From an uncultured Collinsella sp. (GTDB lineage: Bacteria; Actinomycetota; Coriobacteriia; Coriobacteriales; Coriobacteriaceae), in contig URIK01000019.1 of the NCBI GenBank assembly GCA_900547855.1, positions 1-17,815 of the forward strand: 17,815 bases of DNA. The letters are read 5' to 3'. Position numbers and translations under genes: made by a program. This document shows, piece after piece, positions 1 through 6,902 of the stretch (positions are counted from its first letter, which is position 1; each line of letters begins with the position of its first letter). Under the pieces are notes generated by a model. It was not told the origin of the DNA. It was given only the letters and a program-made list of their open reading frames with translations, and did not search any database.

Positions 1-1064
1 CATTTAAGGATTGCCACGATGGTCTGCGAGACAAAGCGTCGTGTATCCTTGTCAAAGCCTTGCGCAGCCTGGAGCATCACGGGCAGGCTCTCGCGCAGAT
101 TCCCAGCGATATCCGCAAACCGCTCAGCACCCGTAGCCTCAAACACGGAGAACAACGCATCTACAAAACGCTCGCGTTCGCTAGGCGACACTGCAAGCAG
201 CATCTCGCGAATGGAACCATCAACGTATCGAGCACCGGCGGACAGGCGCTCACAGTACACGAAGTCGTGACCATCAACCACCCAGCTAAAGGGATTGTGC
301 TGCAGCAGGCTGAACTCGGTGCTCTCAACGATGGCATAGTCCTCCTGTGTCTCGAGCATCATGCCAAAGATCGACGATCGAGGTAGCGTCTTGTCGATTC
401 GACCGGAAAGATCGGCAAAGGCGTTGCCGTTCAGAAACTCCTCGACGAAGCCCGGACCATCATGGGAATACGCCCGTTCGATTCGCTCACGGGCGACATC
501 GGAGCACATCGCCGCACCGTACACCGCAAGGTTTCCGCCCTTGGAATGACCTCCGCACAAAAGCGGCCCGTCAATCGCATCCGCCGCCTCGTCCACATAA
601 CGTGCCGCGGATTCCTGGGCCGGCACAGGACACCGGAACGCCATGTTAAAATCCTCTTTCCAGCCCACAATCGTGCTGTCGGTCCCCCGGAAGGAAAGAT
701 AGCTAAACCCCGCCGGAAACCGGAACGCCATGGCTGCAAACTGCTCCGTCGCCACCACATCGCTCACGGCACGATAGCCGCAAACGTGCACGCCGCGGTA
801 TCTGGGATTTGCTGCCACGGCCTCCAACAAGGCCCTGCTCCCCTCTGGATCCCACAAGTCGTCAATCATGTCCCGATAGCACTCGGCACGCAGCAGCTCG
901 CGTACGTCTAGGCCCTGCCAGTTCGTCAGCTCCGCCATATCACCCGGCAAACGCAAATAGGACAACCACGCAAAGACCAGGCTGTCCACCGCGCAGAACG
1001 GCCGCTCCTCAAACGGATCAAACGCCGTCTGAGCATAGGTCAAAAAATTAGGCGAATCCGACAT
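1..1064 (-). CDS. DUF2974 (Mbeg1-like) alpha/beta-hydrolase fold protein, 3' end cut by the window
   Basis: Reading the reverse strand from ATG at 1064-1062 gives 354 codons without a stop, and the frame is still open at base 1. The protein begins MSDSPNFLTYAQTAFD. Residues 125-140 hold the FRGTD...W.EDFN block and residues 172-177 hold GHSKGG, a lipase-type nucleophile elbow with Ser174. Both are hallmarks of the DUF2974/Mbeg1-like group of predicted serine hydrolases, whose substrates are not known to me. No signal peptide or membrane span is evident, so a cytoplasmic location is likely. The start is supported by GGGAGG just upstream, although the spacing to the ATG is short (about 3-4 bases). 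It lies downstream of ldh in the same direction but behind a terminator, so it is probably a separate unit. The last two bases read TG, so a stop could lie immediately outside the window. The family call is fairly sure, the function is not. Confidence 0.85.
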   Translation of the reverse strand, partial: MSDSPNFLTYAQTAFDPFEERPFCAVDSLVFAWLSYLRLPGDMAELTNWQGLDVRELLRAECYRDMIDDLWDPEGSRALLEAVAANPRYRGVHVCGYRAVSDVVATEQFAAMAFRFPAGFSYLSFRGTDSTIVGWKEDFNMAFRCPVPAQESAARYVDEAADAIDGPLLCGGHSKGGNLAVYGAAMCSDVARERIERAYSHDGPGFVEEFLNGNAFADLSGRIDKTLPRSSIFGMMLETQEDYAIVESTEFSLLQHNPFSWVVDGHDFVYCERLSAGARYVDGSIREMLLAVSPSERERFVDALFSVFEATGAERFADIAGNLRESLPVMLQAAQGFDKDTRRFVSQTIVAILK

Positions 1065-1080
1065 GGCCCTCCCATCAACT

Positions 1081-1106
1081 ATGGTGCATTGGGATGGTGC
1101 ATTGGG
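1081..1106. repeat. Two tandem copies of a 13-bp direct repeat
   Basis: ATGGTGCATTGGG occurs twice with no spacer (1081-1093 and 1094-1106). It sits between the ldh terminator and the ribosome binding site of the DUF2974 gene, in that gene's presumed 5' leader or promoter. It may be a repeated protein-binding site or simple tandem slippage; the sequence alone does not decide. Confidence 0.9.
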
Positions 1107-1124
1107 GTCAGGTTACTTTGCACC

Positions 1125-1160
1125 AAAAAGGCGCCCGGACCGTGTGGGCCCGGACGCCTT
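1125..1160 (-). terminator. Intrinsic terminator of ldh
   Basis: Arms AAGGCG (1128-1133) and CGCCTT (1155-1160) pair, followed inward by CCGG/CCGG pairing with one C-A mismatch between. On the minus strand the stem is followed by a run of five T. It lies 30 bases beyond the ldh stop codon, in the correct orientation. Confidence 0.85.
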
Positions 1161-1191
1161 CATTGTAGCTTTTCGCTCTAGCGAGCTTGAT

Positions 1192-2142
1192 TTAGCAGGA
1201 GAAATCGACGCTGTCGATGATGTCCTTGAGGGCCTTGGCGGAGACGGTGAGCTCATGTTGCTCGTCGTCGTTCAGCGGCACGGGGACGCGGCAGACAACG
1301 CCGTCGCGGCCAACGACGGTCGGCATGGAGATGGCAAGATCGGACAGGCCATACTCGCCCACCATGAGCGAAGAGACGGGCAGAACGGTCTGCTCATCGC
1401 GCATGACGGCGGTGCAGATGCGCTTGACGGCCATGGCGACGCCATAGTAGGTGGCGTGCTTCTTCTCGATGATGGTGTAGGCGGAGTTCTTGACGTCCTC
1501 GGCGATGCGCTTCTCGGCAGCCTCATGCTCCAAGTGGCCGTGAAGCTCACAGAAAGTGTTCAGCGGAACGCCGGCAACCTGAGCGCTGGACCAAGCGACA
1601 AACTCGGAGTCGCCGTGCTCGCCCATGACATAGGCCTGGACATCGCGCGGGTCAACCTCGACGTGGGCACCAAGCATCTGCTGCAGGCGGCCGGTGTCGA
1701 GCACGGTACCGGAACCGATGACGTGGCCCTCGGGCAGGCCGGACATCTTGATGGCGGCGTAGGTCAGAACATCGACCGGGTTGGAGACGATTAACAGAAT
1801 GCTGTCGAAGCCGGACTTCTTAATCTCGGGAATAATGGACTTGAAGATGCTGACGTTCTTGTTGACCAGGTCCAGGCGGGTCTCACCGGGCTTCTGGGCA
1901 GCGCCAGCAGTGACGACGATCATGGCGGCGTCGGCGACATCGGAATAATCGCCGGCGTAGATCTTCATCGGCTCGGCAAATGTCATGCCGTGCGCGATAT
2001 CCAGGGCCTCACCCTCGGCACGGTTCTTGTCCACGTCGATGAGGACCATCTCGGAGAACAGACCACTCTGCATCAGTGCGAACGCCGAAGACGAACCGAC
2101 GAAACCGCAGCCGACAATAGCGACCTTCTTCTCGTTAACCAT
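1192..2142 (-). CDS. ldh: L-lactate dehydrogenase
   Basis: This is a 316-residue cytoplasmic NAD-dependent enzyme that interconverts pyruvate and L-lactate and regenerates NAD+ in fermentation. The Rossmann motif GCGFVG is at 11-16 and the NAD-ribose acidic residue is in DVDK (36-39). The mobile loop reads AGAAQKPGETR. Gln83 corresponds to Gln102 of classical LDH, the residue favouring lactate over malate, and Arg89 to Arg109. Asp149, Arg152 and His176 (in GEHGDSE) match the catalytic Asp168, Arg171 and His195. The length is normal for bacterial LDH. An upstream in-frame extension to 2220 exists, but the start at 2142 is preferred because GGGAG lies 7 bases before it and the protein then begins just before the conserved first strand. 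The extension would also run through a stable hairpin at 2168-2200. The gene is monocistronic, ending at the 1125-1160 terminator. Confidence 0.96.
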   Translation of the reverse strand: MVNEKKVAIVGCGFVGSSSAFALMQSGLFSEMVLIDVDKNRAEGEALDIAHGMTFAEPMKIYAGDYSDVADAAMIVVTAGAAQKPGETRLDLVNKNVSIFKSIIPEIKKSGFDSILLIVSNPVDVLTYAAIKMSGLPEGHVIGSGTVLDTGRLQQMLGAHVEVDPRDVQAYVMGEHGDSEFVAWSSAQVAGVPLNTFCELHGHLEHEAAEKRIAEDVKNSAYTIIEKKHATYYGVAMAVKRICTAVMRDEQTVLPVSSLMVGEYGLSDLAISMPTVVGRDGVVCRVPVPLNDDEQHELTVSAKALKDIIDSVDFSC

Positions 2143-2167
2143 TAGAAACTCCCATCTCTCTCCACAA

Positions 2168-2200
2168 ACAAGCCGCCCGGGAACGACCCGAGCGGCTTGT
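2168..2200 (-). terminator. Strong hairpin in the aminotransferase-ldh gap, terminator or leader element
   Basis: Arms 2168-2181 and 2187-2200 form 13 pairs with one C-A mismatch and a 5-base loop. On the minus strand the stem is followed only by a broken T stretch (TTTGTGG). It ends about 25 bases before the ldh start, so it either ends transcription from the aminotransferase gene (stop at 2344) or lies within the ldh leader. A candidate -10 for ldh, CATAAT on the minus strand at 2237-2232, lies upstream of it; no good -35 is visible. If that promoter is real, the hairpin is transcribed as part of the ldh 5' UTR. Confidence 0.6.
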
Positions 2201-2343
2201 CGTAATCCCAATACATCCAATCGGGACTTTGATTATGCCCCTATTCGCAGCCAAAAATCGACCGTTTACCGAAATTGTTTGCAGAATTCGTAAAATAACT
2301 GCACGAAATCGGTTTCGAGCTATTGACGGGTCGAAATAGGTTT

Positions 2344-3507
2344 CTAATACAGGCCAGCCTCGCGAATGGCCTCGACAGCCAAAGCGATCTGATCGGGCGG
2401 CAGGACCAGTGCCATACGCACGTGCCCCTCGCCCGAAGGGCCAAAGCTCGCGCCCGGCGTCACCACAACGCCGGCCTTCTCCATAAGCTCCTCGCAAAAC
2501 GCCATGGAATCGGTGCGACCACCGGGAAGCTTGGCCCACACAAACATAGAGCCATGCGCGTTGGGACGCTCCCAGCCCAGGCCCTCAAGACCGTCGCACA
2601 GGGCATCGCGGCGTTCCTGGTACTTCAGACGCTGCGCCTCGACCTCATCGCGCGGACCGTTCAGGCAGGCGATGGCAGCCTTCTGGATCGGGAAGAACAT
2701 ACCAAAGTCGATCTGGCCGCGCAGCTTGGCAAAGGCAGAGACCACGTCCTCGCGGCCGACCAAAAAGCCGATACGCGCACCGGTGACGTTAAACGACTTA
2801 GAGAGCGAGAAGAACTCCACGCCCACCTCAAGCGCACCGGGATACTGCAAGAAGCTGCCACCCGGCTCACCGTCAAACACGATGTCGGAGTATGCGTTGT
2901 CATGGACGATGAGAAGGTCGTGCTCGCGGGCGAAAGCGATGATCTCCTCATAGACCTCGGGCGTGCCCACCGAGCCGACCGGGTTCGCGGGCAGCGACAC
3001 GATCATATACTTGGCACGATCGGCCACCTCGGGATCGATGCCCGCCACATAGGGCAGGTAATTATGCTCGGCGACCAGCGGATAGTACTCGAGCTTGGCA
3101 TCGGCGATCTTGGCACCCGCCTCAAAGACCGGGTAGCACGGATCGGGAACCAGAATGGTGTCGCCCGGATCGAGCAGGGCCAGGCCCAAATGACCCACGC
3201 CCTCCTGCGTGCCGTTGCACGACTGCACCATGGACGGCGTAATGCCCGAAACGCCAAAGCGGCGCTCATAGTAATCGCACACGGCTTGCTTGAGTTCGGG
3301 CAGGTCGCGCAGGGCATACTTCCACATCTCGGGATCTTGGGCTGCCTGCGTGAGCGCCTCGACCACATGGTCGTACGGCTTAAAGTCGGGCGTGCCCACG
3401 CTCATGTTGTAAATGGTCTTGCCCTGAGCCTTCAGCGCGAGAAGCTTGTTGTTGAGCGAGGCGAAGACCTCCGCGCCAAAGCGGTCGAGACGCTGCGATG
3501 CCTGCAT
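2344..3507 (-). CDS. PLP-dependent class I/II aminotransferase
   Basis: This 387-residue fold-type-I aminotransferase is of the aspartate/LL-diaminopimelate aminotransferase-like group. It should move an amino group between an amino acid and a 2-oxo acid in the cytoplasm; the substrate cannot be assigned. Visible features are the N-terminal substrate motif VGTPDF (37-42), the phosphate-loop region NGTQEG (98-103), Tyr125, Asn175-Pro176 (NPVG where NPTG is usual), Asp203 and Tyr206 that contact the cofactor ring, the PLP Schiff-base lysine Lys237 in SLSKSFNVTG, Arg245, and a C-terminal VRMAL with the carboxylate-binding arginine. A longer in-frame start at 3570 exists, but it would translate through the hairpin at 3532-3557. 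The ATG at 3507 has AAAGGTGG in front of it and is preferred. It is flanked by nadE upstream and ldh downstream with no overlap, so it is probably its own transcription unit. Confidence 0.92.
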   Translation of the reverse strand: MQASQRLDRFGAEVFASLNNKLLALKAQGKTIYNMSVGTPDFKPYDHVVEALTQAAQDPEMWKYALRDLPELKQAVCDYYERRFGVSGITPSMVQSCNGTQEGVGHLGLALLDPGDTILVPDPCYPVFEAGAKIADAKLEYYPLVAEHNYLPYVAGIDPEVADRAKYMIVSLPANPVGSVGTPEVYEEIIAFAREHDLLIVHDNAYSDIVFDGEPGGSFLQYPGALEVGVEFFSLSKSFNVTGARIGFLVGREDVVSAFAKLRGQIDFGMFFPIQKAAIACLNGPRDEVEAQRLKYQERRDALCDGLEGLGWERPNAHGSMFVWAKLPGGRTDSMAFCEELMEKAGVVVTPGASFGPSGEGHVRMALVLPPDQIALAVEAIREAGLY

Positions 3508-3525
3508 GGTGCCACCTTTCGATAT

Positions 3526-3557
3526 AAAAAACGCGGCGCTCCGACAAGAGCGCCGCG
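3526..3557 (-). terminator. Perfect intrinsic terminator between nadE and the aminotransferase gene
   Basis: CGCGGCGCTC (3532-3541) pairs perfectly with GAGCGCCGCG (3548-3557) around a 6-base loop. On the minus strand it is followed by six T (3531-3526). It can terminate nadE transcription, whose stop is at 3626. It also lies directly in front of the ribosome binding site of the aminotransferase gene (start 3507), leaving almost no room for a promoter between the two. It may therefore act as a leader attenuator. Confidence 0.88.
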
Positions 3558-3559
3558 CG

Positions 3560-3606
3560 ATACGGGCCATCAGATTTCAAAAGTGTAACGCTTACAACCC
3601 CCGTAT
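3560..3606. promoter_or_regulatory. Intergenic inverted repeats upstream of the aminotransferase leader hairpin
   Basis: ATACGGG (3560-3566) and CCCGTAT (3600-3606) are perfect inverted copies. They enclose TGTAA-CGC-TTACA (3584-3596), a small palindrome of operator type. On the minus strand, TTGTAA followed 17 bases later by TCTGAT is a weak promoter candidate. All lie between the nadE stop and the aminotransferase start, so they are candidates for control of the latter. Confidence 0.4.
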
Positions 3607-3625
3607 TGGTTCAATTTAGCCAACC

Positions 3626-5605
3626 TTAGTCAATTGGATTGAGGGCGTCGATCTGCGCGAGCCACAGACGTGAGCTTGCGTCACTCGGCATACGCCAATC
3701 GCCGCGCGGGCTGAGCGTCACCGAACCCACCTTGGGACCATCGGGCAGGCAGCTGCGCTTAAACTGCTGGGCAAAGAAGCGACGGTAGAACGTACGTAGC
3801 CATGTGTGGACGGTCTTGGCGTCGTAGACGCCCTCGAAGCTCTTGAGCGCCATGCGGTAGATCTTGCCCGGCTCAAAGCCAAAACGCAGCAGGTAGTAGA
3901 GGAAGTAGTCGTGCAACTCGTATGGGCCCACCAAATCCTCGGTCTTCTGCGCAATCTCGCCGTCGCCCGTGGGCGGCAGAAGCTCGGGGGACACCGGCGT
4001 ATCGAGGATATCGAGCAAGACCTCGGCAATACGCCCGCCAAAGACATCGGCGGCATAGCGTACCAGATGGCGCACAAGCGTCTTGGGCACGCTCGCGTTG
4101 ACGGCGTACATGCTCATGTGGTCGCCGTTATAGGTAGCCCAGCCGAGCGCCAGCTCCGACAGGTCGCCCGTGCCAATGACAAAACCGCCAGCCTGGTTGG
4201 CCAGATCCATCAGAATCTGCGTACGCTCGCGCGCCTGGCTGTTCTCGTAGGTCACGTCCTGCACGGCCGGATCATGCTCAATGTCCTTGAAGTGCTGCTC
4301 CACAGCCGCGTGGATCGAAACCTCGCGGAAGCTCACACCCAGGTCGCGAGCGAGCGACTCGGCATTCGACTTGGTACGATGCGTCGTGCCGAAGCCGGGC
4401 ATGGACACGGCTGTGATACCAGTGCGCGGCAGCCCCAGTGCATCGAAGGCACGCACGGTCACAAGCAGCGCTAGCGTGGAGTCCAAGCCGCCCGAAAGGC
4501 CGATAACCGCAGCCTTGGTACCCGTGTGGGCAAGGCGGGTCTTGAGGCCCGCAGTCTGCAGATCGAGGATCGTCTCGCAGCGCTCGGCCAAGTCGCCGTG
4601 GTCGGCCGGCACAAAGGGCGCGCGCGGGAAAACGCGGTCGATATCGCAGGCATCGCGCAGGACAGGTTCTTCGGCCAGCACGCCCTCAAACGAAAACTCA
4701 ACGGTCGTGGCCTCCGGCGCATCGTCCGCGCGCGTCCACGTCGTCGAGCGACGGCGCTCGGCAACCAGGCGGTCAAGGTCAACGTCGGCGATGGCCATAT
4801 CGCAGGTAAGCAGTTTGGTCGCGGCGAGCTTGGAGCCGTTTTCGTAGACGAGGTTCTCGCCCGCAAAGACCATATCGGTCGTGGACTCGCCCTCGCTCGC
4901 GTCCGCATAGGCATAGGCGCAGTACAGGCGCGCGCTCTGGTTGGAAATGAGGCTGCGGCGGTAATCCGCCTTACCGATAATCTCGTCCGAAGCCGACGGA
5001 TTGAGGATCACCGTCGCACCGGCAAGCGCCATCTCGGTCGAAGGGGGCGCCGGCACCCACAGGTCCTCGCAGACCTCAACGCCCAGCACCATATCCTCGG
5101 CACCTTCATCACAGCAGCGGTAGACAAGCCCCGAACCCAGCGGAACCGGACCCTGACCGGCAAACTCGACCCACACAGAATCTGCGGGCGCCGGAGCAAA
5201 CCAGCGGCGCTCATAAAACTCACCGTAATTGGGCAGATACTTTTTGGCCGTGAGGCCCAAAAGCTCGCCCGCGCAGCACACGGCGGCGCAGTTGTAGATA
5301 CTCTCGGCAACTGCAACGGGAAGACCGATGGTAAAGACAATCGGCAGCCCGCGGGTTTCATCGAGAATATGTGCCAGTGCGGTCTCGCAGGCATGCAGTA
5401 ATGTGCGGTTATGGAACAGATCGGCCGCGGTATAGCCAGTCAGATTAAGCTCGGGCAGTACCAGCGCGCGAACGCCGCGCTCGGCAGCCTCGCGAACAGC
5501 CGCCAGCGCAACCTCGGCATTGCCCTCGACATCGGCCACGCGAATCCGCGGCGAGGCCGCCGCCACACGCAAAAAGCCATCAGACTGAGAAAGGTGAAGA
5601 TTCAT
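3626..5605 (-). CDS. nadE: Glutamine-dependent NAD+ synthetase
   Basis: This 659-residue two-domain enzyme performs the last step of NAD biosynthesis, amidating deamido-NAD+ with ammonia from glutamine at the cost of ATP. The N-terminal nitrilase-type glutaminase domain (about 12-290) has the full Glu-Lys-Cys triad: Glu52 in LPELNLTGY, Lys121 in AKKYLPNYGEFYE, and Cys179 in GVEVCEDLW. The C-terminal synthetase domain (about 340-640) has the PP-loop SGGLDST at 371-377 for ATP binding, and downstream the GTGDLSELALGW block typical of the family. Length and layout match the actinobacterial (Mycobacterium tuberculosis-like) class, about 680 residues. GGGAG lies 7 bases before the ATG. It is transcribed away from the plus-strand gene at 5809. 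A TACAAT at 5657-5652 on the minus strand is a possible -10. Confidence 0.97.
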   Translation of the reverse strand: MNLHLSQSDGFLRVAAASPRIRVADVEGNAEVALAAVREAAERGVRALVLPELNLTGYTAADLFHNRTLLHACETALAHILDETRGLPIVFTIGLPVAVAESIYNCAAVCCAGELLGLTAKKYLPNYGEFYERRWFAPAPADSVWVEFAGQGPVPLGSGLVYRCCDEGAEDMVLGVEVCEDLWVPAPPSTEMALAGATVILNPSASDEIIGKADYRRSLISNQSARLYCAYAYADASEGESTTDMVFAGENLVYENGSKLAATKLLTCDMAIADVDLDRLVAERRRSTTWTRADDAPEATTVEFSFEGVLAEEPVLRDACDIDRVFPRAPFVPADHGDLAERCETILDLQTAGLKTRLAHTGTKAAVIGLSGGLDSTLALLVTVRAFDALGLPRTGITAVSMPGFGTTHRTKSNAESLARDLGVSFREVSIHAAVEQHFKDIEHDPAVQDVTYENSQARERTQILMDLANQAGGFVIGTGDLSELALGWATYNGDHMSMYAVNASVPKTLVRHLVRYAADVFGGRIAEVLLDILDTPVSPELLPPTGDGEIAQKTEDLVGPYELHDYFLYYLLRFGFEPGKIYRMALKSFEGVYDAKTVHTWLRTFYRRFFAQQFKRSCLPDGPKVGSVTLSPRGDWRMPSDASSRLWLAQIDALNPID

Positions 5606-5665
5606 AAGAATGCTCCCGTGCGTAGACGCTATTCAACACAATTAGCAAGCCCTATTGTAGTTCAA

Positions 5666-5699
5666 CCACCGGGTGGAACCACATCCCACCAACTTGGTG
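5666..5699. promoter_or_regulatory. Paired near-palindromes in the divergent nadE promoter region
   Basis: CCACC-G-GGTGG (5666-5676) and CACCAA-C-TTGGTG (5687-5699) each have a one-base centre, share a CACC/GGTG core, and have centres 22 bases apart, about two helical turns. A further 8-bp palindrome, GGGTACCC, lies at 5755-5762. Placed between two divergent start codons (5605 and 5809), they look like a dimeric regulator's operators. No regulator is identified. Confidence 0.4.
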
Positions 5700-5808
5700 A
5701 GCTATTGATGAGTTGATGGTATCTGTTAAATGTCACGTACGATTCACATCTGGTGGGTACCCTGATGGCTACACGAAACGAAGCAGATTTACACCGGGAG
5801 GACCCCGT

Positions 5809-6762
5809 ATGACAACCAAGTACACCGACGCGCCGCGCACGCGCGTCATGACGCCGGCATCGCTCAACAACGGCGTGCACGAGAACCATTCCATCGGCCA
5901 GACCATGGCCATCGCGCCCAAAAAGGGCCTGTTCGACGACATTTCCATTCCCCAGATCATCGCCGGCGCCGCAGCTGCCGCCACGAGCGTGGCGCTTGCT
6001 TCAAAGATCGGCATTGCCGGCTCGGTGATTGGTGCCGCTGTGAGCTCAGTCATCACCGTTGTGTCCTCGCAGGTCTATCGCCACTTTATCTCCGCCAGCG
6101 CCGAAGCAATCAAGGGCACGCATGCCGCTGTTGACTACCCTACCGGCGCCTACGAGCCCGTTGAGCCCAATGTCGAGGAACACCTAGGTGGCGCCGCAAC
6201 CACGCAGGAGATGCGCCAGGTTGCGGGACGCGCGACCACGGCGCGCGTCGCCCCCAACAGCCTGCGCGCCAAAGCGGCGGCAGAGCGCAGCCAGACACAA
6301 AAGAAGGTCATCGTCTTCTCGATCGCCATCGCCATCGTCGCGGTCATCGCCTGCGCCGGCGCCATCCTTATCACCACTGCCGGTGAGGGTCTGGGCGAGC
6401 GTCCCGAGCCAATCCTGTCGTCGCGCACGACCGAGAGCGATGCAAATGGCAACACTCAGCCGCAGGATCAGCAGGCACAGACGGACGACACGCAAGACAG
6501 TCCTACCTCTGCCAATTCGTCCTCGAACACCCAAAAACAATCGCAGGGCACCGATTCCTCTACGGCCAACAGTGGCACGCCGTCCGGCACGACCGACTCA
6601 AGCCAAACGACTGACGGTTCACAGCCGAACACGGGAGGCCAGACGAGCGACACCACGTCGGGAACGGGCACGGCAGACAGTAACAACACCAACAGCTCGA
6701 GCGGAACCGCTTCCGGCACGGCATCTGACAACTCGAGCCAAGGCACGGCATCGGGCAACTAA
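5809..6762 (+). CDS. Unrecognised membrane protein with an exported Ser/Thr-rich tail
   Basis: I do not recognise this 317-residue protein. A short N-terminal region is followed by a Gly/Ala-rich hydrophobic stretch at about 48-87 (AGAAAAATSVALASK...GAAVSS), possibly a hairpin or glycine-zipper insertion. An Arg/Lys-rich segment follows (about 136-166), then a clear membrane span at 167-189. The remaining 120 residues are almost entirely Ser, Thr, Gly, Asn, Gln and Asp with no hydrophobic core, typical of a disordered wall-spanning or glycosylatable stalk. By the positive-inside rule the tail should be outside the cell. No LPXTG or other anchor motif and no catalytic motif is seen. The ATG at 5809 is chosen for GGGAGG 7 bases upstream; a TTG-started extension to 5713 lacks such support. 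A good terminator follows at 6797-6830, so the gene is monocistronic. Confidence 0.85.
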   Translation: MTTKYTDAPRTRVMTPASLNNGVHENHSIGQTMAIAPKKGLFDDISIPQIIAGAAAAATSVALASKIGIAGSVIGAAVSSVITVVSSQVYRHFISASAEAIKGTHAAVDYPTGAYEPVEPNVEEHLGGAATTQEMRQVAGRATTARVAPNSLRAKAAAERSQTQKKVIVFSIAIAIVAVIACAGAILITTAGEGLGERPEPILSSRTTESDANGNTQPQDQQAQTDDTQDSPTSANSSSNTQKQSQGTDSSTANSGTPSGTTDSSQTTDGSQPNTGGQTSDTTSGTGTADSNNTNSSSGTASGTASDNSSQGTASGN

Positions 6763-6796
6763 GCACGTTTGCCTCTCATAGATAACCGACCTATAC

Positions 6797-6830
6797 AACG
6801 GGCGCGAATCGAAAGCGGTTCGCGCCCGTT
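6797..6830 (+). terminator. Hairpin terminator of the membrane protein gene
   Basis: AACGGGCGCGAA (6797-6808) pairs perfectly over 12 bases with TTCGCGCCCGTT (6819-6830) around a 10-base loop. The following T stretch is short (TTTGCCTT). It lies 34 bases after the stop codon at 6762. Confidence 0.8.
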
Positions 6831-6846
6831 TGCCTTGGGCGCCGCC

Positions 6847-6890
6847 ATGGCGAACGCCATGCGATGGTAAGATGCTTTACATGTGTAAAG
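6847..6890 (+). promoter_or_regulatory. Extended -10 promoter bracketed by two palindromes
   Basis: TGGTAAGAT (6865-6873) is an extended -10 element, with no recognisable -35. ATGGCG-AA-CGCCAT (6847-6860) lies just upstream. CTTTACATGTGTAAAG (6875-6890), a perfect 7-bp inverted repeat with a 2-base centre, covers the expected start of transcription and abuts the AGAGGAG ribosome binding site of the gene at 6903. The arrangement is typical of a repressor operator at the start site. In RNA it could also form a 6-bp hairpin next to the ribosome binding site. Confidence 0.55.
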
Positions 6891-6902
6891 AGGAGATTTG
6901 CC

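Noticed and set aside
1063..1794. 243-codon plus-strand open frame
   Set aside because: It is antisense to ldh and crosses its terminator; no supporting motif.
2323..3588. 421-codon open frame on the plus strand
   Set aside because: It is antisense to the aminotransferase gene, lies in a GC-rich codon-position shadow frame, and has no domain-like sequence or ribosome binding site.
5661..5700. T-box-like GGGTGGAACC sequence upstream of the plus-strand gene at 5809
   Set aside because: There is no room for a stem I and specifier loop, since the region upstream is the nadE coding sequence, and no terminator follows. The similarity comes from the CCACC/GGTGG palindrome.
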